Position numbers and translations under genes: made by a program. A stretch of DNA of 64,000 nucleotides from Rhizobium sp. Root482 (GTDB lineage Bacteria > Pseudomonadota > Alphaproteobacteria > Rhizobiales > Rhizobiaceae): positions 111,535 to 175,534 of the forward strand of contig NZ_LMFA01000026.1 of the NCBI RefSeq assembly GCF_001426565.1. The letters run 5' to 3'. The notes under the pieces are model-generated. The model was given only the letters and a program-made list of their open reading frames with translations. It did no database searches and was not told the origin of the DNA. Shown here piece by piece: positions 1 to 8,327 of the stretch. Within the stretch, counting starts at the first letter, position 1. The number at the start of each line of letters is the position of its first letter.

Positions 1-29
1 CGCGCGCCGGGATATGCGAAAGGATGACG

Positions 30-1052
30 ATGCGCCCTGCTACCCGGAACGCCATGCTGCTTCTTGCCTCTTTCTGTCTCCTCGCGCTTGCCGCCGCATT
101 TGCCTTCAGCGCCTATCAGGCGGCGGCCTTCGAAAGAAACAATCCAAACCGGGGCGAGCGCATCGATATCGGCGGCTACCGGATGAACAGCGTGTACATG
201 CCCCGTTCGGAGGGCGCCGACCTGCCGGCCATCGTCTTCATCCACGGCGCCAGCGCCAATCTTCTCGATCCGATGATCGCCTTCGGCGACAAGCTCAAGG
301 GCCGCGCCGACCTGCTTTTCCTCGACCGGCCCGGCTTTGGATTCTCTGATCGCGGCGGGCCGCAAAATGCCTATCCGGACGGCCAGGCCGATGCCATTGC
401 CGCCCTGATGCGCAAGCGCGGCATCGACCGGGCAATCATCGTCAGCCATTCCTTCGGCGGCGCCATCGCCGCCAGCTTCGCCTTGAACTACAAGGAGATG
501 GTGGCAGGCCTGCTGTTTCTGTCGCCGGCCACCCATCCCTGGCCGGGCGGTATCGAATGGTATTACGACGCCGCCAGACTGCCGGTCCTTGGCTGGCTGT
601 TTTCGACGCTCGTCGCGCCGCCCGTCGGTCTTGCCGCCATAAACAAGGCCACCCAGGTGGTATTCGCGCCCAATCCCCGACCCGACGACTATATCGAACG
701 GACCTCCGCCTATCTGGCGCTGAGGCCTCACGCCTTTCGCAACAATGCCGTGGATATCGCCAATCTGCTCGACTATGTGAAACGCGTGTCGCCACGGTAT
801 CGGGAGATCAAGGCGCCCACCGTGATCATCACCGGCGACGCCGATCGCATCGTCTTTCCGGAAATCCATTCCCGCCAGCTGCACGCCGATATCGCCGGAT
901 CGAAACTGCTGCGCGTCCACAATCTCGGCCACAAACCGGATTACATCGTCACCGATCTGGCCATCGCCGCCATCGAAAGCCTGGCTGCTAAATCACGCGA
1001 CCTGGACGGCTTGGCAAGGCAAGCGGAAGCACAAATCATCGTGGAAGATTAA
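30..1052 (+). CDS. alpha/beta-fold serine hydrolase, membrane-anchored or exported
   Basis: Probable esterase or hydrolase of unknown substrate. A hydrophobic stretch at about residues 8-33 looks like a signal anchor, so the catalytic part is probably periplasmic. The fold markers follow in order: oxyanion HG at 72-73, nucleophile elbow SHSFGG with Ser141, acid loop GDADRIV (probably Asp272) and LGHKPD with His301. Two ATGs lie six bases apart (24 and 30); the AAAGG just before 24 is correctly spaced only for the second, so 30 is chosen. It faces the pyk operon tail-to-tail across a terminator. The triad is clear; the physiological role is not. Confidence 0.85.
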   Translation: MRPATRNAMLLLASFCLLALAAAFAFSAYQAAAFERNNPNRGERIDIGGYRMNSVYMPRSEGADLPAIVFIHGASANLLDPMIAFGDKLKGRADLLFLDRPGFGFSDRGGPQNAYPDGQADAIAALMRKRGIDRAIIVSHSFGGAIAASFALNYKEMVAGLLFLSPATHPWPGGIEWYYDAARLPVLGWLFSTLVAPPVGLAAINKATQVVFAPNPRPDDYIERTSAYLALRPHAFRNNAVDIANLLDYVKRVSPRYREIKAPTVIITGDADRIVFPEIHSRQLHADIAGSKLLRVHNLGHKPDYIVTDLAIAAIESLAAKSRDLDGLARQAEAQIIVED

Positions 1053-1117
1053 GTTTACGCGCTTTTGCACCAACCCGCCCGCCCATCGGGACAGCGCCCT
1101 TGGTCATCATGCGGGCA

Positions 1118-1148
1118 ACAAAAAGCCGCCGGATCGCTCCGGCGGCTT
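1118..1148 (-). terminator. intrinsic terminator of the DUF1036-pyk unit
   Basis: An 11-bp perfect stem (1123-1133 with 1138-1148) with a TCGC loop is followed on the minus strand by a run of T (A-tract at about 1118-1124 on the plus strand). It lies 21 bases past the pyk stop codon. Confidence 0.85.
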
Positions 1149-1168
1149 CCTGGTTTTAAACGAGGAAT

Positions 1169-2608
1169 TCAGACGCCGCTCTGACCATCGGCACCGATAT
1201 AGGCGATCCTCAGCATATTGGTGGCGCCAGGCGTTCCGAGCGGCACGCCGGCCGAAATGATGATCCGGTCGCCCGGCTTGCCGAAGCCTTCCGAGACGAC
1301 GATGCGACAGGCGCGGTTCACCATGTCGTCGAGGTCGGTCGCATCGCTTGTAACGACACAGTGCAGACCCCAGACGACGGCCAGGCGGCGTGCCGTCTGG
1401 ATCACCGGAGATAGCGCAAGGATCGGCACCTGCGGGCGCTCGCGCGCCGCGCGCAGGCCCGTCGTGCCCGAAGAGGTGTAACAGACGATGGCCGACAGTT
1501 TCAGCGTCTCGGCGATCTGGTGGGCGGCAAGCGAGATCGCGTCGGCGCCGGTCGCCTCCGGCGGCGTGCGCTGGGCATAGATGATGCCGGAATAATGTGG
1601 ATCGGTTTCGATCTTGCTGGCAATCGAAGCCATCGTGGCGACGGCTTCGAGCGGATAGTCGCCCGATGCCGATTCGGCCGAGAGCATGATCGCATCGGCG
1701 CCCTCGAAAACGGCGGTGGCGACATCGGACACTTCGGCGCGGGTCGGCACCGGCGCCGAGATCATCGATTCCAGCATCTGCGTGGCGACCACGACCGGCT
1801 TGCCGGCGCGCCGGGCCGCGCGGATCAGTTGCTTCTGCAGGCCGGGCACGGCCTCAAGCGGCATTTCCACGCCGAGATCGCCGCGCGCCACCATCAGCGC
1901 ATCGGACAATTCGATGATCTCGTCGATCCGCTCGATCGCCTGCGGCTTTTCGATCTTCGACATCAGCCCGACCCGACCGCGCGAGACCTTGCGGACCTCG
2001 GAAAGGTCTTCCGGTCGCTGGATGAACGACAGCGCCACCCAGTCGATATCGTCGGTTTCGAGCACGGCATCGAGGTCGGCGCGGTCCTTTTCGGTGAGGG
2101 CACCGACGCTCAGCAGCGTATCGGGCAGGCTGACGCCCTTGCGATCGGAGATCTTCGTGCCGGAAATGACGGTGCAGACGATGCTCTTGCCGTCGCATTT
2201 TTCGGCCCGCAGATGCAGCTTGCCGTCATCGATCAAAAGGCGATGGCCGGGTTTGACGGATTCGAGGATTTCCGGATGCGGCAGGAAGACGCGCTTGGCA
2301 TCGCCCGGCTCGTCCCTGTTGTCCAGCGTAAAACTCTGGCCTGGGACGAGATCCACCTTGCCGGCGGCAAACTTGCCGACGCGCAGTTTCGGTCCTTGGA
2401 GATCGGCGAGGATGCCGATCGGCCGGCCGCAGCGCGCCTCGACATTGCGGATCCGCTTGACGAGCATGCGCATCATCTCATGGCTGGCATGACTCATATT
2501 GATACGGAAAAGATCAGCCCCCGCCTCATGCAGTTTCTGGATCATCTCTTCTTCGCTGGACACGGGTCCGAGCGTCGCGAGGATTTTGACTTTTCTGTTC
2601 CGCTTCAT
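1169..2608 (-). CDS. pyk: pyruvate kinase
   Basis: Catalyses phosphoenolpyruvate + ADP to pyruvate + ATP, the last step of glycolysis, in the cytoplasm. The 479 residues match the normal length. Visible family features are the N-terminal TLGP segment, the catalytic/metal loop MSKIEKP (Lys218, Glu220), MVARGDLGVEM near 239-249 with Asp244, and the C-terminal allosteric domain. Its ATG overlaps the TGA of the upstream DUF1036 gene by an ATGA junction, so the two are translationally coupled. A strong terminator follows. Nothing is missing or truncated. Confidence 0.98.
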   Translation of the reverse strand: MKRNRKVKILATLGPVSSEEEMIQKLHEAGADLFRINMSHASHEMMRMLVKRIRNVEARCGRPIGILADLQGPKLRVGKFAAGKVDLVPGQSFTLDNRDEPGDAKRVFLPHPEILESVKPGHRLLIDDGKLHLRAEKCDGKSIVCTVISGTKISDRKGVSLPDTLLSVGALTEKDRADLDAVLETDDIDWVALSFIQRPEDLSEVRKVSRGRVGLMSKIEKPQAIERIDEIIELSDALMVARGDLGVEMPLEAVPGLQKQLIRAARRAGKPVVVATQMLESMISAPVPTRAEVSDVATAVFEGADAIMLSAESASGDYPLEAVATMASIASKIETDPHYSGIIYAQRTPPEATGADAISLAAHQIAETLKLSAIVCYTSSGTTGLRAARERPQVPILALSPVIQTARRLAVVWGLHCVVTSDATDLDDMVNRACRIVVSEGFGKPGDRIIISAGVPLGTPGATNMLRIAYIGADGQSGV

Positions 2609-3093
2609 CGATTCTGGCTTTCTTCAGTCCCTGGGGTATCGGACAACTGAACCATCCAGCTTCCCTGACGTCCCGTATCATATTCCTTGAATCCCATGCG
2701 CTGGAAACCGCGCGCGAAACAATCCTGCACGCCGACGATCTTGAACTCGTTTTCGGCCACGCACATATTGACATTGCCCGTCCAGCGCCCGCCCCGGGCA
2801 GCATCCTCGGCATAGAGATAATAATAGCGGGATTGCAGTTCGCCCTCGATCAGCGTCGCACAGGTGGTTGCGGGAACCTGCCACCAGCCCTCCGATATCC
2901 AGCCTTCCTTGGCCCGGTAGCCGATGGCCACACCGACGAGATTCTGCGTGCCGTTGCAGACGCGGAACTCGGCCCGCGCCTCGCCTGCCGCCAGGAAAGG
3001 CGCAAGGGTAGCCAGCATGAACAACACGATGGCGCCGAAGAACCGGTTTTTTACGTTCAGCCTGGAAAGGGGATATCTGGACACGGTTTCCAA
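2605..3093 (-). CDS. DUF1036 secreted protein
   Basis: Small exported protein of the DUF1036 family, with no established function. A signal peptide occupies about residues 15-42 (hydrophobic run ending AGEARA), followed by the domain with conserved aromatics and Cys residues (VCNGT, GWWQVPATTC, YYYLYAEDA, FDCFARGF-type end). The start chosen is TTG at 3093, because GGAG lies six bases upstream; GTG at 3084 is an alternative. The stop overlaps the pyk start by four bases. A TTGACA box lies at 3147-3152 on the same strand, with a weak -10 17 bases on. Pairing with pyk is, to my knowledge, common in rhizobia and remains unexplained. Confidence 0.88.
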   Translation of the reverse strand: METVSRYPLSRLNVKNRFFGAIVLFMLATLAPFLAAGEARAEFRVCNGTQNLVGVAIGYRAKEGWISEGWWQVPATTCATLIEGELQSRYYYLYAEDAARGGRWTGNVNMCVAENEFKIVGVQDCFARGFQRMGFKEYDTGRQGSWMVQLSDTPGTEESQNR

Positions 3094-3276
3094 TGGGTCT
3101 CCATTGTGATTTGTCGTGGCACTTTCTTGCGACGGTGAGGCAGGAATGTCAACGCGACTCTAATCGATTGCATCCGGGATTCTGTTGACCGAAAGCGCAC
3201 ATAGCCGCCATTGTCTTGCTCTCGCCTCGACTGCATGCCATCAAATTTCGTCAAGCCCGAAAGGAGTTGATACTGT

Positions 3277-4071
3277 ATGCCGCAAACACCGCCTTTCGAG
3301 ATCATAGAGGGAAATGCGAAAGCCGGCCTCGTGCTGCTCGCCGACCATGCCACCAATCGGCTGCCGCCGGAATATGGCCGGCTTGGCCTGCCGGAAAGCG
3401 CCTTCGGCCGGCATATCGCCTATGATATCGGCGTCGAGCCGCTGGTGCGCAGGCTGGCCAGCCGGCTTAACGTGCCGGCGGTGCTCAGCTGCTTTTCACG
3501 GCTTCTGATCGATCCCAATAGGGGCGAGGACGATCCGACGCTGATCATGAAGATCTCCGATGGCGCCATCATCCCGGGAAATCACCCGATCAGCGCGCAG
3601 GAATGGGAAAACCGGCTCAACCGCTTCCACCGGCCCTATCACCGCGCCGTCTCGCAAACCATCGCCGCCGTCGCTGCGGCCAGCGGCAAGGCGCCGCTGA
3701 TCGTCTCGCTCCATTCCTATACGCCCGCCTGGAAGGGCGTTGCGCGCCCCTGGCATGCCGCGGTCCTGTGGGACAGCGATCCGCGCGCCGTCCGCCCGCT
3801 GATCGAGGCGCTGGAAGCGCCGGGCGACATTCTGGTCGGCGACAACGAGCCCTATGACGGCGCGCTGCGTGGCGACACGATGTTCCGACACTGCATGGAG
3901 ACAGGCCTTGCCCATGCGCTGATCGAAGTGCGCCAGGACCTGATCGGCGACGAGTTGGGGGTGGCCGAGTGGGACGCGCGGCTGGGGCCGATCCTTGCCC
4001 AGTTGAACGAACGGCCGGACCTGCACGAGATCAGGCGCACTCCCTCGCGCACCGGCCCTTATGATTTTTGA
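3277..4071 (+). CDS. N-formylglutamate amidohydrolase family protein
   Basis: Predicted zinc-dependent hydrolase of the FGase family, which removes formate from N-formyl-L-glutamate in one form of histidine breakdown. Family blocks seen are ADHATNRLP (22-30), GRHIAYDIG (44-52), SRLLIDPNRG (74-83), SLHSYTP near 145 and the C-terminal IEVRQDLI. A well spaced AGGAG precedes the ATG. It leads a run with the DUF1244 gene (21-base gap). No hut genes are nearby, and a second, divergent family member lies at 48117-49001, so the true substrate may differ. Confidence 0.88.
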   Translation: MPQTPPFEIIEGNAKAGLVLLADHATNRLPPEYGRLGLPESAFGRHIAYDIGVEPLVRRLASRLNVPAVLSCFSRLLIDPNRGEDDPTLIMKISDGAIIPGNHPISAQEWENRLNRFHRPYHRAVSQTIAAVAAASGKAPLIVSLHSYTPAWKGVARPWHAAVLWDSDPRAVRPLIEALEAPGDILVGDNEPYDGALRGDTMFRHCMETGLAHALIEVRQDLIGDELGVAEWDARLGPILAQLNERPDLHEIRRTPSRTGPYDF

Positions 4072-4092
4072 CCAGAATGGAAAGCAGGAACG

Positions 4093-4398
4093 ATGAGCGA
4101 GCCCACACCGCAGCAACAACTTGAATTCGAGGCGGCCGCCTTTCGCCGCCTTGCCGCTCATTTACGCGAGCGCAGCGATGTCCAGAACATCGACCTGATG
4201 AACCTTGCCGGTTTCTGCCGCAACTGCCTGGCCAACTGGTACAGTGAAGCCGCCAATGACGCCGGCGTGACGATGGACAAGGCGCGCGCCCGCGAGATCG
4301 TCTACGGCATGCCCTATGAGGAATGGCAAAGGCTGAACCAGCGCGAGGCGTCCGACGCCCAGAAGGCCGCCTTCGAGCGAAACGGGCCCAAGGAATAG
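4093..4398 (+). CDS. DUF1244 family protein
   Basis: Short cytoplasmic protein of the DUF1244 family; function unknown, structures of relatives are small helical folds. The family core is intact: MNLAGFCRNCLANWY with its paired Cys, followed by the EIVYGMPYEEWQ block. It sits 21 bases after the formylglutamate amidohydrolase gene, with an AGGAA Shine-Dalgarno before its ATG, and is probably cotranscribed with it. Length is typical (101 residues). Confidence 0.9.
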   Translation: MSEPTPQQQLEFEAAAFRRLAAHLRERSDVQNIDLMNLAGFCRNCLANWYSEAANDAGVTMDKARAREIVYGMPYEEWQRLNQREASDAQKAAFERNGPKE

Positions 4399-4529
4399 GC
4401 CGAGAAATAAGATGAAGGCGGCGGCAGGGGAAATTGCCGCGATGTTGCGCAATGTCACTTGACCTTCGGGCGACTTCGCGGCAGGTCACAGCCTCACAAT
4501 TTCACTCCCCAACCTGTTAGGAGAAGACC

Positions 4530-4793
4530 ATGTCGGATGCCCATGGCGTCGCCCGCGACCAGCTCCGTTCTTTCATCGAACGGATCGAGCGTCTGGAAGA
4601 AGAAAAGAAGACCATCGCCGACGACATCAAGGATGTCTATGGCGAGGCAAAGGGAACCGGCTTCGATACGAAGATCCTCAAGAAGGTCATCGCCATCCGC
4701 AAGCAGGACAAGGACGAGCGCATGGAGCAGGAAGCCATTCTCGATACCTATCTCGCCGCCCTTGGCATGATCGAGGCGCCGGAAGCCGAATAA
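4530..4793 (+). CDS. gapR: GapR family DNA-binding protein (DUF2312)
   Basis: An 87-residue helical protein of the DUF2312 family. The characterised member, Caulobacter GapR, binds overtwisted AT-rich DNA ahead of replication forks and stimulates topoisomerases. The sequence shows the long N-terminal coiled coil (residues about 8-45, with [20 protein letters not shown]) and the basic [14 protein letters not shown] segment that contacts DNA. A strong AGGAG precedes the ATG. It is monocistronic or the last gene of its unit, since an intrinsic terminator follows within 70 bases. Confidence 0.92.
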   Translation: MSDAHGVARDQLRSFIERIERLEEEKKTIADDIKDVYGEAKGTGFDTKILKKVIAIRKQDKDERMEQEAILDTYLAALGMIEAPEAE

Positions 4794-4858
4794 GGCCAAC
4801 CGCTCCGTCGGCGCCGGATTGCCGGTGTGGGTCTTTCCACATTCGCGGCATTCCTTCA

Positions 4859-4883
4859 AAACCCGCCTTCCGGCGGGTTTTTT
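4859..4883 (+). terminator. intrinsic terminator after gapR
   Basis: Nine-base perfect stem (4859-4867 with 4872-4880), TTCC loop and six consecutive T residues. Confidence 0.9.
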
Positions 4884-4978
4884 GCGACCTGTCCCATCGC
4901 CCCTATCCTGAATTCCTCGGCGCCAACGGCATGTCACGGGCGCTGGGCGCAATCCGCCTGACGACGGCGGACAAGGCC

Positions 4979-5009
4979 TTGACCTTCCCATGATTGGAAG
5001 GCTTATCTA
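4979..5009 (+). promoter_or_regulatory. CueR-type (MerR family) copper-responsive promoter
   Basis: -35 TTGACC (4979-4984) and -10 TATCTA (5004-5009) are separated by 19 bases, the overlong spacer typical of MerR-activated promoters. The spacer region carries the dyad ACCTTCC / GGAAGGC (4982-4988 and 4996-5002), nearly identical to CueR operators of enterobacterial copA promoters. It drives copA and the following cueR gene. Confidence 0.92.
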
Positions 5010-5036
5010 CCCTGGTAGTAACGAAGGAATCCCCTC

Positions 5037-7532
5037 ATGACTGCCATCGCCAGGATAGAAACTCCAAGCCTCCCGCATGAAACGATCGTCATGCCCATAG
5101 AGGGTATGAACTGCGCCTCTTGCGTCTCTCGCGTCGAGAAGGCAGTTGCCGCCGTTTCCGGCGTCGCTTCAGTGGCGGTCAACCTTGCGACCGGCAAGGC
5201 GACGATCGGGCTCGAGCGCGGCGTGCCGATGCAGCCCCTTCTCCAGGCGGTCGAAAAGGCCGGCTACACGGCTACGATCGAAACTCGCGAATTGGACATC
5301 GAGGGCATGAATTGCGCCTCCTGTGTGTCCCGCGTCGAAAAGGCCCTCCGCACCGTTCCGGGCGTCGCGGAGGCATCGGTCAATCTCGCGACGGAAAAAG
5401 CAACCGTCCGTGCTCTGCCCGGCACGGGGCAACACCGGCTGGAAGAGGCAGTGCGCGCGGCGGGATATCGTCTGCGCCCGGCGACTGCGAAGGCTTCCGG
5501 CGACAACGCCGAGAATCGGCGCCGTCACGAAATGGCCGGGCTGAAGCTGTCGCTTGCCCTGTCGGCGGCGTTGACGCTGCCGCTTTTCCTTTTTGAAATG
5601 GGCTCGCATGCCGTGCCTGCCATTCATGACCGGATCATGGCTGGGATCGGCATGGACAATTACCGGCTCCTCCAGTTCGTCCTCGCCACGCTGGTCCTGT
5701 TCGGGCCGGGTTTTCGCTTCTTCAGGAAAGGCATTCCCAACCTCTTTCGCCTGGCGCCCGACATGAATTCGCTGGTCGTGCTCGGCACTTCGGCCGCCTG
5801 GGCCTATTCGGTGGCCGCCACATTTGCGCCGGGCCTGTTTCCGCCGGGTGCCGCCCATGTCTATTACGAGGCTGCCGCCGTCATCGTCACCCTGATCCTT
5901 CTTGGCCGCTATCTCGAAGCGCGCGCCAAAGGAAGGACCAGCCAGGCGATCAGGCGACTGATCGGCCTGCAGCCGAGAACCGCCCATGTGAAGCGCGGCG
6001 ACCGGTTCACCGAGATCGAGATCGCCGATGTCGGCCTTGGCGATATCGTCCGCATTCGCCCGGGCGAAGCCATTCCCGTCGATGGCAGGGTGATCGACGG
6101 TTCATCCTATGTCGATCAGTCGATGATCACCGGCGAACCCGTTCCGGTGAGGAAATCGGCCGGCGGCGACGTGGTCGGCGGCACGATCAACGGAACAGGC
6201 TCCTTTACCTTCGAGGCGACGAAGATCGGCGCCGACACCCTGCTTGCCCGGATCATCGGGATGGTCGAGGCGGCGCAAGGTGCGAAACTGCCGATCCAGG
6301 CGCTCGTCGATCGGGTAACGGGCTGGTTCGTGCCTGCGGTGATCCTGGCCGCCACCCTCACCTTTGCCGCCTGGCTGCTGCTCGGCCCGGCGCCGGCCCT
6401 TTCCCATGCCCTGGTCAACGCGGTGGCCGTCCTGATCATCGCCTGCCCCTGCGCCATGGGGCTGGCCACCCCGACCTCGATCATGGTCGCCACCGGCCGC
6501 GCCGCCGAACTCGGCATCCTCTTTCGCAAGGGCGAGGCGCTGCAGATCATTCGCGACATCGATATCGTGGCGCTGGACAAGACTGGTACGCTGACCCGCG
6601 GCAAGCCGGAACTGACCGACCTCGTGATGGCCGATGGCTTCGACCGGGCCATGGTCCTGCGGCTGGTCGCCAGTCTCGAATCACGCTCGGAGCATCCCAT
6701 CGCCGAGGCCATCCTCGCAGCAGCACGAACGGAAGGCCTTCCTCTTGCCGATGTCGCCGGCTTCCAGGCCGCACCGGGATACGGCATCGGCGGCAGGATC
6801 GAAGGGCACGAGGTCATCGTCGGCGCCGACCGCGCCATGGTCAGGAAGGGCATCGATGTGACGCCCTTCGCCGACCGGGCCGCCGAGCTCGGCAATGCCG
6901 GGCGAACGCCGATCTATGCGGCCGTCGACGGAAAGCTCGCGGCTCTTCTCGCCGTAGCCGATCCGCTGAAGGAGACAACGGCAGAGGCTGTTCACGCCTT
7001 GCACGAGCTCGGCCTGAAAGTGGCGATGATAACCGGCGACAACAGGCGCACGGCGCAAGCCATCGCCCGCCAGCTGGGCATCGACCATGTGATCGCCGAG
7101 GTCCTGCCGGAGGGCAAGGTGGAGGCGGTTAAGGCGCTGCAGGCAGGCGGGCGTCGTGTCGCCTTTGTCGGTGACGGGATCAACGACGCGCCGGCCCTGT
7201 CTCAGGCCGATATCGGGCTTGCCGTGGGAACCGGCACCGATATCGCCATCGAAAGCGCCGATGTCGTCTTGATGTCGGGTGACCTCACGGCAGTTCCGAA
7301 GGCGATCGCCATCGGCAAGGCGACGATCCGCAATATCCGGCAGAACCTGTTCTGGGCCTTCGCTTACAATGCCAGCCTTATCCCGGTTGCCGCCGGCCTG
7401 CTTTATCCGTTGAACGGCATGCTGCTGTCGCCGGTCCTTGCCGCCGCCGCCATGGCGCTTTCGAGCGTCTTCGTGCTTGCCAACGCACTGCGTCTGCGCC
7501 GCTTCCAGATCGAAGCCGGCACTTCCGCATGA
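5037..7532 (+). CDS. copA: Cu(I)-exporting P1B-type ATPase
   Basis: Inner-membrane copper pump that uses ATP to expel Cu(I) (CopA/ActP). Two tandem heavy-metal-associated domains lie at the N-terminus, each with GMNCASC (Cys26/Cys29 and Cys93/Cys96). Then come transmembrane helices, the actuator segment with TGEPVPV, the membrane metal site CPC near residue 470, the phosphorylation loop DKTGTLT near 514 and the hinge GDGINDAP near 712. The 831 residues are full length. It is controlled by the CueR-type promoter just upstream, and cueR follows after 12 bases, forming an autoregulated efflux operon. Confidence 0.97.
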   Translation: MTAIARIETPSLPHETIVMPIEGMNCASCVSRVEKAVAAVSGVASVAVNLATGKATIGLERGVPMQPLLQAVEKAGYTATIETRELDIEGMNCASCVSRVEKALRTVPGVAEASVNLATEKATVRALPGTGQHRLEEAVRAAGYRLRPATAKASGDNAENRRRHEMAGLKLSLALSAALTLPLFLFEMGSHAVPAIHDRIMAGIGMDNYRLLQFVLATLVLFGPGFRFFRKGIPNLFRLAPDMNSLVVLGTSAAWAYSVAATFAPGLFPPGAAHVYYEAAAVIVTLILLGRYLEARAKGRTSQAIRRLIGLQPRTAHVKRGDRFTEIEIADVGLGDIVRIRPGEAIPVDGRVIDGSSYVDQSMITGEPVPVRKSAGGDVVGGTINGTGSFTFEATKIGADTLLARIIGMVEAAQGAKLPIQALVDRVTGWFVPAVILAATLTFAAWLLLGPAPALSHALVNAVAVLIIACPCAMGLATPTSIMVATGRAAELGILFRKGEALQIIRDIDIVALDKTGTLTRGKPELTDLVMADGFDRAMVLRLVASLESRSEHPIAEAILAAARTEGLPLADVAGFQAAPGYGIGGRIEGHEVIVGADRAMVRKGIDVTPFADRAAELGNAGRTPIYAAVDGKLAALLAVADPLKETTAEAVHALHELGLKVAMITGDNRRTAQAIARQLGIDHVIAEVLPEGKVEAVKALQAGGRRVAFVGDGINDAPALSQADIGLAVGTGTDIAIESADVVLMSGDLTAVPKAIAIGKATIRNIRQNLFWAFAYNASLIPVAAGLLYPLNGMLLSPVLAAAAMALSSVFVLANALRLRRFQIEAGTSA

Positions 7533-7544
7533 AAGGAGATCGAC

Positions 7545-7988
7545 ATGAATATCGGTGAAGCAGCCAGGACGTCCGGCGTTTCGGCCAAGATGATCCGCTA
7601 CTATGAGCAGATCAAGCTGATCGACCCGCCGCAACGGACGGAAACCAGCTACCGGACCTATGGCGAGAACGACATCCATACGCTGCGCTTCATCCGCCGC
7701 GCCCGCGATCTCGGTTTCTCGGTCGAGCAGATGAAGACGCTGCTGGCGCTGTGGCGCGACCGCTCGCGGGCGAGCGCCGATGTCAAGGCGATCGCCCTCG
7801 ACCATATCGCGCAACTGGAGCACAAGGCGGCCGCGATCGCCGCCATGATGAAAACGCTGAAACATCTCGCCGGCCATTGCCATGGCGACGATCGGCCGGA
7901 TTGCCCCATCCTCGACGATTTTGCCGAAGCGCCAGACGAGAACAGCCCACACCTTCCGCCCAGGTTCGGCCTGTCCGGGCTTGCCTGA
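7545..7988 (+). CDS. cueR: CueR/HmrR copper-sensing MerR-family regulator
   Basis: Transcription factor that binds Cu(I) and activates the copA promoter by DNA distortion. The N-terminal winged helix begins MNIGEAARTSGVSAKMIRYYE and is followed by a dimerisation helix. The metal-binding loop has Cys112 and Cys120 (CHGDDRPDC), the two ligands and spacing that define CueR. The gene follows copA by 12 bases with AAGGAG, so the activator is made from the promoter it controls. The tail past the Cys loop is slightly longer than in E. coli CueR. Confidence 0.95.
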   Translation: MNIGEAARTSGVSAKMIRYYEQIKLIDPPQRTETSYRTYGENDIHTLRFIRRARDLGFSVEQMKTLLALWRDRSRASADVKAIALDHIAQLEHKAAAIAAMMKTLKHLAGHCHGDDRPDCPILDDFAEAPDENSPHLPPRFGLSGLA

Positions 7989-8021
7989 CAATGTCCAGGT
8001 AACAGACCGCGCTACCGGACA

Positions 8022-8044
8022 CGAAAAACCGCCATGTGGCGGTT
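8022..8044 (-). terminator. possible terminator reading leftward
   Basis: Eight-base stem (8027-8034 with 8037-8044) followed on the minus strand by five T. It would end transcripts from the DUF882 gene after they pass through the palindromic repeat. Confidence 0.5.
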
Positions 8045-8120
8045 CAGACCGCTGACAAAGCCAGGCTTATCATTCATGGGGCGGTGCGGCTTGGCGAGAG
8101 ATACCCCTTCTTTCCGCCAT

Positions 8121-8205
8121 CCCTGTGCTTGTCACAGGGATCCAGCCAGCCCAAGTCTTGGGCTGAAAGGCCTCTTGACCCGACAGACGTCGGGTCGCTG
8201 GATCC
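8121..8205. repeat. palindromic intergenic repeat element
   Basis: Nested inverted repeats: CCCTGTG/CACAGGG (8121-8127, 8133-8139); an outer pair GGATCCAG/CTGGATCC (8138-8145, 8198-8205); and two inner hairpins, AGCCCAAG/CTTGGGCT (8148-8155, 8157-8164) and GACCCGAC/GTCGGGTC (8177-8184, 8189-8196). The layout is that of rhizobial intergenic mosaic or REP-like elements. Confidence 0.75.
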
Positions 8206-8327
8206 CCGCCACAAGGGCGAGGAAGACGGAAATCGTGGGTCCGATCTCATCCACCAAGGGAGCTGAGCCTTGTCATCAGCCTGCCCCCCGTCGCCGGCGG
8301 GTTTTCTAACGGGTTGAATGTCTGAGA

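Larger units (their letters stand above)
7989..8327. other. gene-free 339-bp interval between cueR and the DUF882 gene
   Basis: Holds a minus-strand hairpin at 8022-8044 and a composite palindromic repeat at 8121-8205 (both listed separately). No credible reading frame was found: short open frames here run through the palindrome and lack a ribosome site. Confidence 0.7.

Noticed and set aside
4460..4488. TGACCT/AGGTCA dyad before gapR
   Set aside because: Short arms with a 17-base spacing; not distinguishable from chance without conservation data.
8034..8309. Two overlapping open frames of 76 and 91 codons after cueR
   Set aside because: They are read through the palindromic repeat element, have no ribosome site and no family resemblance.
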